A stretch of 59,744 bases of DNA. It comes from an uncultured Burkholderiaceae bacterium. Lineage in GTDB: Bacteria > Pseudomonadota > Gammaproteobacteria > Burkholderiales > Burkholderiaceae. Below the pieces are notes generated by a model, which did not search any database, was not told the origin of the DNA, and saw only the letters and a list, made by a program, of their open reading frames with translations. The position numbers and the translations under genes are program-made. Positions 1 to 11,245 of the stretch are shown in pieces. Each line of letters begins with the position of its first letter. Position 1 is the stretch's first letter. The stretch is taken from NCBI GenBank assembly GCA_937871985.1, contig CALMPB010000249.1:1-59744 (forward strand), written 5' to 3'.

Positions 1-207
1 GCCTCCGAAGCCAGGCGCTTTACCTGGCTGGTCGACGTTTTCTACGACCATCGCGTCAAGCTGATCATGTCGGCCGAATGCGAGGTCGAAGAGTTATATA
101 CTCAAGGGCCTATGGCCAACGAGTTCCAGCGCACCGTGTCGCGCATCATGGAAATGCAGTCGCGCGAATACCTTGAATCCGAACGCCGCGCGACCGTGAC
201 GCTGTAA
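1..207 (+). CDS. zapE: ZapE/AFG1-family ATPase, C-terminal fragment
   Basis: This is the last 68 codons of a gene that begins left of the window. The reading frame is open from base 1 and ends in TAA at 205-207. The peptide carries the [15 protein letters not shown] and [19 protein letters not shown] stretches that I recognise as the C-terminal end of the AFG1/ZapE ATPases. In E. coli ZapE is a cell-division-associated ATPase acting at the septum near FtsZ; that role is carried over from the family. Walker motifs would lie outside the window, so nothing can be said about catalytic integrity. Confidence 0.8.
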   Translation, partial: ASEARRFTWLVDVFYDHRVKLIMSAECEVEELYTQGPMANEFQRTVSRIMEMQSREYLESERRATVTL

Positions 208-243
208 GGGTTTGGCGGCCTCCATCATTTGCACTCAGAATCT

Positions 244-1575
244 ATGACTACCCGTGTATTAACTGGCATTACCACTTCCGGCACTCCGCATCTGGGCAAC
301 TATGCCGGAGCCATCCGGCCCTCCATCCAGGCCAGCGTGCAGCCCGGGGTCGACGCCTTCTATTTCATGGCCGACTACCACGCGCTCATCAAATGCGACG
401 ATCCGCAGCGCATTGCGCGGTCGCGGCTGGAAATCGCCGCCACCTGGCTGGCGGCCGGCCTGGATGCCGACAAGGTGACGTTCTACCGGCAGTCCGATAT
501 TCCCGAGATTCCCGAATTGTGCTGGATGCTCACCTGCGTCACGGCCAAGGGCCTGATGAATCGCGCGCATGCCTACAAGGCGTCGGTCGACCAGAACGTC
601 GCCCGGCAGGCCGAGCCCGACGACGGCATCACCATGGGGCTGTTCTCGTACCCCATCCTCATGGCGGCCGACATCCTCATGTTCAATGCGCACAAAGTGC
701 CGGTGGGCCGCGACCAGATCCAGCATCTGGAAATGGCGCGCGACATCGCGCAGCGCTTCAATTATCTGTACGGCGGCGGCAAGGACTTCTTCGTGATGCC
801 CGAAGCGCAGATCGACGACGACGTCGCGACGCTGCCGGGCCTGGACGGGCGCAAGATGTCCAAGAGCTACGACAACACCATTCCCTTGTTCGAGGGCGGT
901 GCCAAGGCCATGCGGGCCGCGGTGGCGCGCATCGTGACGGATTCGCGCGAGCCGGGCGAGCCCAAGGATGCCGAAGGGTCGCATCTGTATACCTTGTATC
1001 GCGCGTTCGCCACGCAGGAAGAGTCCAGCCGGTTCCGCCGCGAGCTCGAAGAGGGCATGGGCTGGGGCGATGCCAAGGTTCGCCTGTGCGATCGCATCGA
1101 GCAGGAACTGGCGCCCATGCGCGAGCGCTATGCCCAGCTCATCGCCGCGCCGCAGCGCATCGAGGACATCCTGCAGGCCGGCGCGGCCAAGGCGCGCCGG
1201 CTTTCGGCGCCGTTCATCGCGCAATTGCGCGAGGCGGTCGGGCTGCGCCAGACGGCTGCGACCGCGTCCAAGCCGGCCAAGTCCAAGGCCGGAAAAAAAG
1301 CGCGTTTCGCCAGCTTTCGCGACGAGGCGGGCATGTTCCGCTTCCGCTTCCTGGCCGAGGACGGCGCCGAGCTGTTCCTGTCCGAAGGTTTCGAGAATCC
1401 CAAGGCGGCGGGGGATGCCGTCAAGCGCTTGCAGGCCGAGGGCCTGGATGGCTTTGTCGTTCAACAGGACGGCCAGGCTTCGATATGCGTGGACGGCGTG
1501 CAGATATGCCGTCTCGAGGCGGATGCGCTCGAGCGGGTGCGCCAAGCCATCGCCGGCATGGCCGAAGACGCCTAG
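244..1575 (+). CDS. trpS: Tryptophanyl-tRNA synthetase with C-terminal YegP-like domain
   Basis: Charges tRNA-Trp with tryptophan in the cytoplasm. Class I signature elements are visible: the HIGH-equivalent TPHLGN at residues 14-19 and KMSKS at 204-208. I take ATG at 244; a TTG at 229 would add five residues, and neither has a strong ribosome site. The predicted 443 residues exceed the roughly 330 of E. coli TrpS. After an Ala/Lys linker (about 335-355) the last 90 residues contain FRDEAGMFRFRFLAEDG and a following LSEGF, which resemble the DUF1508/YegP fold. That domain call is by eye. The gene follows zapE by 36 bases and converges on the next gene. Confidence 0.93.
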   Translation: MTTRVLTGITTSGTPHLGNYAGAIRPSIQASVQPGVDAFYFMADYHALIKCDDPQRIARSRLEIAATWLAAGLDADKVTFYRQSDIPEIPELCWMLTCVTAKGLMNRAHAYKASVDQNVARQAEPDDGITMGLFSYPILMAADILMFNAHKVPVGRDQIQHLEMARDIAQRFNYLYGGGKDFFVMPEAQIDDDVATLPGLDGRKMSKSYDNTIPLFEGGAKAMRAAVARIVTDSREPGEPKDAEGSHLYTLYRAFATQEESSRFRRELEEGMGWGDAKVRLCDRIEQELAPMRERYAQLIAAPQRIEDILQAGAAKARRLSAPFIAQLREAVGLRQTAATASKPAKSKAGKKARFASFRDEAGMFRFRFLAEDGAELFLSEGFENPKAAGDAVKRLQAEGLDGFVVQQDGQASICVDGVQICRLEADALERVRQAIAGMAEDA

Positions 1576-1593
1576 CTCCGGCCTGTTTTGCTT

Positions 1594-2115
1594 TTATTGG
1601 CAGAGTCCGGCTTCCAGGCCCAGCTCTTTGCAGAGGGCCAGGAATCCTTCCACCTTGTCCCGATATATGAGCACGGTCTGGAAATCGTGGCTGTAGCTTT
1701 GCCCGAAATGAATCAGGCGGTATCTGGGGTGATGGGCCAGCAACTGTGCTTCCAGCCACTGGAAATAATCTGAGACGGTTTCGAAGTTGTTGTCGTCGTA
1801 CGGGTAGTCCGGCAATTCAGGGCTTTCGAACGCCGCGATGATTTCCTCGTGAAGCTCGTCCACGGTGTCGGCGACGGCGAAGAAGTCCTCCAGCTCGATG
1901 AAGATGATGAAAGCGGTAACGCCTTTGGGGTCGTATTGCGCGACCTGGGCGGCGTCTTTGCCGTAGTTGGACGACAGGGTTTCAGCCGGGGCTTCTTGGG
2001 CCTGCAGGCAAAGATTCACGATGCGTGTGGTTTCGTGTTCGTCCAGGTCGCCGCAGCTCAGCGTATCGAGCACGCTGGCCAGCTTGAGTTCCAGATCGGG
2101 AAGGGTGGCGGGCAT
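1594..2115 (-). CDS. Conserved hypothetical acidic protein, 173 aa
   Basis: I do not recognise a firm family; a DUF6630-type relationship is possible but unverified. The protein is acidic, lacks a signal peptide or membrane segment and has an aromatic-rich C-terminal half (YDDNNFETVSDYFQWLEAQ and HFGQSYSHDF). It lies 5 bases downstream of tex on the same strand and probably shares its transcript, while facing trpS tail to tail. Codon use matches the neighbours, which supports a real gene. No catalytic motif is evident. Confidence 0.75.
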   Translation of the reverse strand: MPATLPDLELKLASVLDTLSCGDLDEHETTRIVNLCLQAQEAPAETLSSNYGKDAAQVAQYDPKGVTAFIIFIELEDFFAVADTVDELHEEIIAAFESPELPDYPYDDNNFETVSDYFQWLEAQLLAHHPRYRLIHFGQSYSHDFQTVLIYRDKVEGFLALCKELGLEAGLCQ

Positions 2116-2120
2116 GATGG

Positions 2121-4478
<2,358 letters not shown>

Positions 4479-4597
4479 GGATCGATCAGAAAAAACGTCA
4501 TTCAAGCGGGGCATTTTGCCACAAGCCGGGCCCAAGCATGCAGGCGGGGGGGTATCATTTACCCTTGATCCTCTATTATGACGACGTCATCGCCCGG

Positions 4598-6679
4598 ATG
4601 CTGTTTCAAGAACTTTCCGATATTTTCTCGCCCAATGGCCCCATTGCGTCGGCCGTGCCTGATTTCCGCTCCAGGCCGGCGCAGCTCGAGCTCGCCCAAG
4701 CCATAGAAAAAGCGGTTCAGGCGCGGCAGGTTCTGGTGGCCGAGGCGGGTACGGGCACGGGCAAGACCTGGGCCTACCTGGTGCCCGCATTTTTATGCGG
4801 CGGCAAGGTTCTGGTGTCCACAGGCACCCGCACGCTGCAGGATCAGCTTTTCCGGCGCGACCTGCCGCGCTTGCGCGCCGCGCTGGCCCTGCCTATTACG
4901 GTGGCGCTGCTCAAGGGCCGCGGCAATTACGTATGCCATTATCATCTCGAGCGCCTGGGGGGTGACGACCGCGCGCTCAAGTCCCGCGCCGAAATCGCGC
5001 AGCTGCGCCATATACAGGTCTTCGCCCAGCAGTCCAAGACCGGCGACCGTGCCGATCTGGTTCAGGTTCCCGAAGACGCCGACATCTGGAATCGCGTGAC
5101 TTCCACGCGCGAGAACTGCCTGGGCCAGGAGTGCCCCCATGTGCGCGACTGCTTTGTGCTGAAGGCCAGGCGCTATGCCCAGGATGCCGACCTGGTCGTT
5201 GTCAACCATGCCCTGTTCATGGCCGACCTGGCCTTGCGCGAGGATGGCATTACCGACTTGCTGCCGGCGGCCGACGTGGTGGTGTTCGACGAAGCGCATC
5301 AGTTGCCCGATATCGCCACGCGCTTTCTGGGCACCAGCGTGTCGTCCCACCAGCTTCTGGACCTGGCCCGCCTGGTCGAAGCGGCCGGGCTGGCGCATGC
5401 CCGCGAGTCCACCAACTGGAGCGAAGCCGGCAAGAAAATCGAGCATGCGGCACGCGAACTCCGGCTGGCGGCCGGAGCCATCGACAAACTGCCGGGGCGC
5501 AAGGCCACCTACGACGCCATTCCCAACGCCGAACAGTTCGACACGGCCCTGGAAGAGCTGCTGCAGGTGCTGGATCGCAGCGCGCAGCTTCTGCACGTGG
5601 TGTCGGAAAAACACCCTGACCTGGGCGCCGCGCATAAAACCTGCCTGGATCTGCGCGCCAAGCTGTTTCAATGGAGCCAGCCCGACAGGCAGGGCCGCAA
5701 TGCGCTGGCGCCGGCGGAGGCGGCGGCGCAGGGCGAGGCTGACGTGGCCGGCGGGATTGCGGCGGCTCCGTCAGCCTCGCCGGCCGTGCGCTGGGTGGAA
5801 CAAAGCCTGCACCATATGCGCCTGCACAGCGCGCCCTTGTCGGTGGCGCAAATTTTCTCGCGCTATCGTCGCGACGATCAAGCATGGGTATTCACATCCG
5901 CCACCTTGTCGGTGGGCGGCAATTTCGCGCATTTCCAGAAGCAGTTGGGCCTCTGGGACGCCACGACGCTGCGCTGGGATTCGCCCTTCGACTATGCGCA
6001 GCAGGGCGTCCTGTTCGTCCCGAAGAACCTGTCCCTGCCCAACGATGCCTTGTTCAACGAAAAATTCGTGGCGGCGCTGCGGCCGCTGGTCGAAATTTCT
6101 TCGGGCGGGGTTCTGGTGCTGTGCACGACGCTGCGCTCCGTGGAGCGCATTGCCGAGCTGTTGCAGGACGAGCTGGACGCCGCCGGCAGCGATCGTGTGC
6201 TGCTGCGCCAGGGAGAAAGTTCGCGACGCGTGCTGCTCGAACGCTTCCGGTCGGAAAAGAACGCCGTGCTGGTCGGCAGCGCCAGCTTCTGGGAGGGCAT
6301 CGACGTGCCGGGCGACGCTTTGACTCTGGTGGCCATCGACAAGCTGCCGTTCGCGCCTCCCGACGACCCGGTGCTCGAGGCGCGGCTGAAGCTGTGCCGC
6401 AACGAAGGGGGAAATCCCTTCATGGAGTATCAGGTGCCGGAGGCGGCCATTGCCCTGAAGCAGGGGGCGGGAAGGCTGATACGTTCGGAAAGGGATTGGG
6501 GCGTGCTGATGGTGGGCGACAGCCGCATCGTCGACAAGCCCTACGGCAAACTGTTGTGGCGCGGCCTGCCGCCTTTCGCGCGCACGCGCGACCCTGCGCA
6601 GGTGCTGGAGTTCTTCAATAGAAAACAGGCGCCCGGGGCGCCTGTGGAAGATACTGAAGAAACCATGCCTTCGGTGTAA
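4598..6679 (+). CDS. DinG/YoaA-type iron-sulfur ATP-dependent DNA helicase
   Basis: Superfamily 2 helicase of the XPD/DinG group, acting in DNA repair or replication-fork processing. Visible motifs are Walker A EAGTGTGKT near residue 50, DEAH at 231-234, and the four-cysteine Fe-S pattern at about C113, C174, C179 and C185. The C-terminal helicase half has GSASFWEGIDVPGDAL and the arginine-rich QGAGRLIRSERDWG motif VI. I place the start at ATG 4598 (MLFQELSD); the frame is open to 4538 but those residues lie in the divergent intergenic region with tex. The product is 693 residues. It may be YoaA rather than DinG proper, so no symbol is given. Confidence 0.93.
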   Translation: MLFQELSDIFSPNGPIASAVPDFRSRPAQLELAQAIEKAVQARQVLVAEAGTGTGKTWAYLVPAFLCGGKVLVSTGTRTLQDQLFRRDLPRLRAALALPITVALLKGRGNYVCHYHLERLGGDDRALKSRAEIAQLRHIQVFAQQSKTGDRADLVQVPEDADIWNRVTSTRENCLGQECPHVRDCFVLKARRYAQDADLVVVNHALFMADLALREDGITDLLPAADVVVFDEAHQLPDIATRFLGTSVSSHQLLDLARLVEAAGLAHARESTNWSEAGKKIEHAARELRLAAGAIDKLPGRKATYDAIPNAEQFDTALEELLQVLDRSAQLLHVVSEKHPDLGAAHKTCLDLRAKLFQWSQPDRQGRNALAPAEAAAQGEADVAGGIAAAPSASPAVRWVEQSLHHMRLHSAPLSVAQIFSRYRRDDQAWVFTSATLSVGGNFAHFQKQLGLWDATTLRWDSPFDYAQQGVLFVPKNLSLPNDALFNEKFVAALRPLVEISSGGVLVLCTTLRSVERIAELLQDELDAAGSDRVLLRQGESSRRVLLERFRSEKNAVLVGSASFWEGIDVPGDALTLVAIDKLPFAPPDDPVLEARLKLCRNEGGNPFMEYQVPEAAIALKQGAGRLIRSERDWGVLMVGDSRIVDKPYGKLLWRGLPPFARTRDPAQVLEFFNRKQAPGAPVEDTEETMPSV

Positions 6680-6754
6680 TTGTGGAAGGGATCCCGCCGG
6701 AAATCTCCGGGCTTCATTGCCGGTAATCAAGCGGGCCTCGCACAGCGGGAATCT

Positions 6755-7600
6755 CTATAGCCAGTTTATCGGGTTCCAGGCGCTTTTGGGTTCGTTGAGC
6801 CCCTGCTTGTAGTATTTGCTGTTGGGGAAGTTCTTGTCCAGAACGCGCTTGGCGTCGTCCCGCAGTTCCGTCATGTTCAGCTTGTCGTACGACATATACA
6901 TGATGTACAGAGCCTTTTCGGCGGCGGGTACGCCCTGGAAGTCGGTAATGACCGTTTGCGCGCGGTTGACGGCGGCCAGGTAGGCGTGCCGCTCGTAATA
7001 GTATTGGGCGACATGCACTTCGTTGTCGGCCAGCGTGTTGACCAGCCACGCCACCCTTTTTTTCGCGTCGTCGGTGTAGCGGCTATCGGGGTAGCGCTTG
7101 ATGAGCTCGTTGAAGGCTTCGTAGGATTCGCGCAGGCCCTTGGGGTCGCGCTCGCTGGGATCCTGGCGGGTGATTTTGGTGAATGCGGCGCTGGGGGGCG
7201 TGAAGGTGATGAGCCCCTTCAGGTACAGCATGTAATCGGTGCCCTCGTGGTTGGGGTATTGCTGCTGGAAGCGGTCGATGGCCGCCAGGGCCTGTTCCGG
7301 CTCGTCGTCGCGCCAATTCACGTAGGCCAGCTCGATGAGCGCCTGCTGGGCATAGCCGCCGAAGGGGTAGCGCGATTCCAGGGCTTCGAGGTGGGTGCGG
7401 GCTTCCTTCCAGTTGCCGTCGCTGACTTCGGAGTGGGCTTCCTTGTACAAGCGTTCGGCGCTCCAGCCGGCGGTTTTATCGACGTCTCCCTTGAAAGCGC
7501 CGCAGCCGGCAAGGACAATGGCCGCAAGCAGGAAAACTGCCGGGCGGATAAGCCTTTTCAGGCGGTTGGTGCCGGGGGTATTGGAGTTTGGGCGAGTCAC
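6755..7600 (-). CDS. bamD: Outer membrane assembly lipoprotein BamD
   Basis: Essential lipoprotein of the BAM complex that inserts beta-barrel proteins in the outer membrane. The 281-residue precursor has a basic N-terminus, a hydrophobic signal (AVFLLAAIVLAGC) and a lipobox LAGC with the lipidated cysteine at residue 33. The mature part shows TPR-like repeats, starting with AERLYKEAHSEVSDGNW and continuing through PFGGYAQQALIELAY and YPNHEGTDYMLYLKG. It is divergent from rluD with only 50 bases between starts, an arrangement common in proteobacteria. Confidence 0.96.
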   Translation of the reverse strand: MTRPNSNTPGTNRLKRLIRPAVFLLAAIVLAGCGAFKGDVDKTAGWSAERLYKEAHSEVSDGNWKEARTHLEALESRYPFGGYAQQALIELAYVNWRDDEPEQALAAIDRFQQQYPNHEGTDYMLYLKGLITFTPPSAAFTKITRQDPSERDPKGLRESYEAFNELIKRYPDSRYTDDAKKRVAWLVNTLADNEVHVAQYYYERHAYLAAVNRAQTVITDFQGVPAAEKALYIMYMSYDKLNMTELRDDAKRVLDKNFPNSKYYKQGLNEPKSAWNPINWL

Positions 7601-7650
7601 AAAAGCGTCCTTGGTGTTAGCATTGCAGGCTGATTATATGATTAGTCGCC

Positions 7651-8613
7651 ATGCCTGACACAGATATTGCCAAAGAAAGTTCAAACTTCGTTCAACCGCT
7701 GGAGTTCGAACTGCCGCTCAAGACTCTGCCCGAGCGTCTGGACAAGGTGCTGGCGCGGCTGATTCCCGAGCACTCCCGCAGCCGTCTCCAGGCCTGGATA
7801 GAAGGGGGGCATGTGCAGGTGAACGGCCAGGCCGCCCGCGTGCGGCAAATGGTCAACCCGGGCGACAAGCTGACCGTCTGGGAGCAACTGCCGCCCGAGT
7901 CGCAGGCTTTCTCGCCCGAGCCGGTGCCGTTCGGCGTCGTGGCGCAAAGTCCGGACTGGATCGTGGTGAACAAGCCCGCCGGGCTGGTGACGCATCCGGG
8001 CGCGGGCAACTGGAGCGGCACCTTGCTGAACGGCCTGCTGCACCGGTTTCCCGAACTGAAAATGGTGGCGCGCGCCGGCATCGTGCATCGGCTGGACAAG
8101 GACACGTCGGGCCTGCTGGTGGTGGCCCGCCACGAAAAGGCGCAAACACACCTGATTCGCCAATTGCAGGACAGAACCGTCAGCCGCGAGTACGTGGCGC
8201 TGGCGCACGGCAATATCGTCCGGGCGGGCACGGTGGATCAGGCCATCGGGCGCGATTCGCGGGTGCCCGTGCGCATGACGGTCGATCATCCCATCGCGCC
8301 CAAGCAGGCCATTACGCATTACGAGCCGCTGCGGATCGGCGAGACCGCCGAAGGCCAGTTGGTGACCGAAGTCGTGTGCCGCCTGGAAACCGGCCGCACG
8401 CACCAGATCCGCGTGCATCTGGCCAGCCTGCGCCATCCATTGGTCGCCGACGTGCTGTACGGCGGCAAGCCGGCCGGCGGCGCCACCCGCCAGTTGCTGC
8501 ATGCTCGCGCCTTGCGGTTCGACGACTTTTCCACCGGGCGGCGCGTGGAGTTCGAGGCGCCGCTGGCCGACGATTTTCTTGAAGTGCTGCAAGGCATTGC
8601 GTGGCGGACATGA
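7651..8613 (+). CDS. rluD: 23S rRNA pseudouridine synthase RluD
   Basis: Isomerises uridines of helix 69 of 23S rRNA (1911, 1915, 1917 in E. coli numbering). The 320-residue product has an N-terminal S4 RNA-binding domain (about residues 30-95; SRSRLQAWIEGGHVQVNG) and the RluA-family catalytic motif HRLDKDTSG beginning at H146, with catalytic Asp149. The RTHQIRVHLASLRHPL motif is intact near the C-terminal third. It is divergent from bamD and overlaps the next gene by ATGA at 8610-8613, suggesting translational coupling. Confidence 0.95.
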   Translation: MPDTDIAKESSNFVQPLEFELPLKTLPERLDKVLARLIPEHSRSRLQAWIEGGHVQVNGQAARVRQMVNPGDKLTVWEQLPPESQAFSPEPVPFGVVAQSPDWIVVNKPAGLVTHPGAGNWSGTLLNGLLHRFPELKMVARAGIVHRLDKDTSGLLVVARHEKAQTHLIRQLQDRTVSREYVALAHGNIVRAGTVDQAIGRDSRVPVRMTVDHPIAPKQAITHYEPLRIGETAEGQLVTEVVCRLETGRTHQIRVHLASLRHPLVADVLYGGKPAGGATRQLLHARALRFDDFSTGRRVEFEAPLADDFLEVLQGIAWRT

Positions 8614-9392
8614 GTACGGACATGAGCATGGGCGAAGAAAACCTGGAGTGCGTCACCGGCGAGCCTTGGAACGGGGTGCGCTATTTCTGCACGACGCGGC
8701 AGGGCGGCGTCAGCGCCGGGCCGCGCGCTTCCCTGAATCTTGGCCGGCACGTCGGTGACGATGCCTTGCTGGTCGAGGAAAACCGGCGGCGGCTGGCCCG
8801 CCTTCTGCCGGCCGCACCGCGCTGGCTCGAGCAGGTTCACGGGACGCAGGTCTTCGATGCGGATGCCGCCTGGGAAAGCGCCGAACCGCCGCGGGCCGAC
8901 GCCGCGGTCACGACGATCGCCGGCCGGGTGCTGGCGATCATGACGGCCGATTGCCTGCCCGTGGTCATTGCCGATCCGGACGGCGGCGCGCTGGGCGTGG
9001 CGCATGCCGGCTGGCGCGGCCTGGCCGGCGGGGTTCTGGAAAATACCGTGGGCAGGCTGCGCGCCAAGCATCCGCGGGCCGCGGCCTGGCGAGCCTGGAT
9101 AGGCCCGGGCATCAGTCAGCCCCACTTCGAGGTCGGCGACGAGGTGCGCGCGGCCTTTGTGGGCCAAGACCCGGACTGCTCGGTGTTTTTTGCCGCGGGC
9201 CGCCGACCTGGCAAGTGGCTGGCCGATTTGCCTGGACTGGCCCGGGCGCGGCTGCTGAAGGCGGGCGTTCAGCAGGTGCAGGCCAGTGGCTATTGCACCT
9301 ATGCCCAGTCCGACATGTTTTATTCGTATCGGCGCGATTCCGCCGGCGGGCGCATGGCCACGCTCGCGTGGCTAGGGTCCGCCAGCACGTAG
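8610..9392 (+). CDS. pgeF: PgeF/YfiH laccase-fold purine nucleoside phosphorylase-like protein
   Basis: Member of the YfiH/DUF152 multicopper-oxidase-fold family. Members have been reported as purine nucleoside phosphorylase/adenosine deaminase enzymes and, in E. coli, as a peptidoglycan precursor editing factor. The metal-site motifs LAIMTADCLPVVIAD and GVAHAGWRGLAGG are intact, and the C-terminal GYCTYAQSDMFYSYRRD matches the family end. Start ATG 8610 overlaps the rluD stop; an in-frame GTG at 8601 and ATGs at 8622 and 8628 are alternatives. The 260-residue length is normal. The pairing rluD-yfiH is widely conserved. Confidence 0.9.
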   Translation: MSTDMSMGEENLECVTGEPWNGVRYFCTTRQGGVSAGPRASLNLGRHVGDDALLVEENRRRLARLLPAAPRWLEQVHGTQVFDADAAWESAEPPRADAAVTTIAGRVLAIMTADCLPVVIADPDGGALGVAHAGWRGLAGGVLENTVGRLRAKHPRAAAWRAWIGPGISQPHFEVGDEVRAAFVGQDPDCSVFFAAGRRPGKWLADLPGLARARLLKAGVQQVQASGYCTYAQSDMFYSYRRDSAGGRMATLAWLGSAST

Positions 9393-9542
9393 CAAGAAGA
9401 TCGCGCAGGGGCTGGAACCGGCCGCTCGCGGCGTTGCCGTCGCCGCAATATTTCATTCGTCCAGAGAACTTACCCTGATTGACATTGCCGTAAATGATCA
9501 GCACCATGGCTTACAAGTAGGTTTAAAAGCATAGGGTTCGAT

Positions 9543-11177
9543 ATGACTGCTCCATATCCAGTGCAATGGCCCTTTCCTGGCGGGGTTGCTCCCGACAAGC
9601 TTGCAGAAATCCAAGCCGAGTTTTCCCGGGAATGGGCGCGTATTACAGAGCAGGCGCGACAAGGCGCGCTTCAGGCGCCGGCCGACCGTCGCTTCAGTTC
9701 TCCCGAATGGGCGGCAAGGCCAGACCACCTGCTTACTGCGCATGCGTATTTGCTTTCAAGCCGGGCCATGCAGCAAATGGTCGATGCCGCGCAGGTGCCC
9801 GAGCCGCTCCGGCGGCGCTTGCGGTTTTCCGTCATGCAATGGGTCGAAGCCGTATCGCCGGCCAATTTCCTGGCCACCAATCCCGATGTCCAAAAGCGCG
9901 TGGTCGACAGCAATGGCGTTTCATTGGCGCATGGGCTGAACAATCTGCTCGGCGATTTGCAAAAGGGCCGCATGTCGCAAACCGACGAGTCCCGGTTCGC
10001 GGTGGGCGAGAACGTGGCGGTCACCCAGGGGGCGGTGGTATTCGAAAACCGCCTCATGCAGGTCATCCAGTACGCGCCCGTGGCGGCGCGGGTATACAAG
10101 ACCCCGCTGCTCATCGTGCCGCCTTGCATCAACAAGTTCTATATTCTCGACCTGCAGCCCGAAAGCTCGCTGGTGCGCTATGCGCTTGAACAAGGCTTCA
10201 GCGTGTTTCTGGTTTCGTGGCGCAACCCGCTGGCGTCCGACGACGACGGCATCGACGCGGCCACCTGGGACGACTACCTGCAGGAAGGCGTGCTGGAAGC
10301 CGTCCGGGTCGTACAGAACGTTTCCGGCCAGGACAGCATCAATGCGCTGGGCTTTTGCGTGGGCGGCACCCTGCTGGCGTCGGCCCTGGCCCTGGCCCAT
10401 GCGCAGGGCGATCACCCGGTTCAGTCGCTTACCTTGCTGACCACCTTGCTCGATTTCAACGATACGGGCGTTCTGGACGTCTTCGTCGACGAAGCGCACG
10501 CGCAAACCCGCGAGCGCCAGTTGGGGCAGGGCGGCCTGATGTCCGCACGCGAGCTTGGCACCACGTTTTCGTTTTTGCGGCCAAGCGAACTGGTCTGGAA
10601 CTATGTGGTCGGCAACTATCTGAAAGGCGAATCTCCTCCCGCCTTCGACCTCCTGTTCTGGAATTCCGACGGCACCAATCTTCCGGGGCCGTTCTTTGCC
10701 TGGTATTTTCGCAATACCTATCTCGAAAACAATTTGAAAGAGCCGGGCCACGTAAAAATAAGCGGACACCCCATCGACCTGACCAGTCTTTCCATGCCGG
10801 CCTACGTGTATGGCTCGCGCGACGACCACATCGTGCCCTGGCAGGCGGCTTATGCGTCCACGGCCATTCTGCGCGGGCCGCAGCGGTTCGTCCTTGGGGC
10901 TTCGGGGCACATTGCGGGGGTCATCAATCCGCCGTCCAAGAACCGTCGCCATTATTGGGCCGAGTCCCGCGGCGCTGCCGCCCGGCCGCTGCCGGGCGAC
11001 CCCGAGGCCTGGTTCGAGCAGGCCGAGCGGCAGGCTGGCAGCTGGTGGCCAGATTGGTCGGCGTGGCTGGCGGAGCATTCCGGCGCGCTTGGCCGCCCGT
11101 CGGCCAGGCTGGGCAATAAACGTTATGCGCCTATCGAAGACGCGCCCGGTCGGTACGTGAAGGTGCGTGCGGTATAG
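9543..11177 (+). CDS. phaC: Class I poly(3-hydroxyalkanoate) synthase
   Basis: Polymerises (R)-3-hydroxyacyl-CoA into polyhydroxybutyrate at the granule surface. The 544-residue protein has the lipase-like box GFCVGG with catalytic Cys272, followed by Asp428 in RDDHIVPW and His456 in GASGHIAGV, so the triad is complete. It is shorter at the N-terminus than the 589-residue Cupriavidus enzyme. It precedes phaB by 68 bases on the same strand, presumably one transcript. No phaA thiolase or phasin gene is present in the window, so acetoacetyl-CoA supply must be encoded elsewhere. Confidence 0.96.
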   Translation: MTAPYPVQWPFPGGVAPDKLAEIQAEFSREWARITEQARQGALQAPADRRFSSPEWAARPDHLLTAHAYLLSSRAMQQMVDAAQVPEPLRRRLRFSVMQWVEAVSPANFLATNPDVQKRVVDSNGVSLAHGLNNLLGDLQKGRMSQTDESRFAVGENVAVTQGAVVFENRLMQVIQYAPVAARVYKTPLLIVPPCINKFYILDLQPESSLVRYALEQGFSVFLVSWRNPLASDDDGIDAATWDDYLQEGVLEAVRVVQNVSGQDSINALGFCVGGTLLASALALAHAQGDHPVQSLTLLTTLLDFNDTGVLDVFVDEAHAQTRERQLGQGGLMSARELGTTFSFLRPSELVWNYVVGNYLKGESPPAFDLLFWNSDGTNLPGPFFAWYFRNTYLENNLKEPGHVKISGHPIDLTSLSMPAYVYGSRDDHIVPWQAAYASTAILRGPQRFVLGASGHIAGVINPPSKNRRHYWAESRGAAARPLPGDPEAWFEQAERQAGSWWPDWSAWLAEHSGALGRPSARLGNKRYAPIEDAPGRYVKVRAV

Positions 11178-11245
11178 GCGGGGCAGGCCTTGTGCCTTGC
11201 CATGCAAAGTAGTACCCAAGTAGCAACCCAGTCGAGGAGAAGAAG

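Noticed and set aside
259..1545. Long antisense frame opposite trpS
   Set aside because: Shadow frame caused by high third-position GC; no start signal or family motif, and trpS motifs are clear on the other strand.
9479..9516. Perfect TTGACA in front of phaC
   Set aside because: No acceptable -10 hexamer lies 15-19 bases downstream, so I do not call a promoter.
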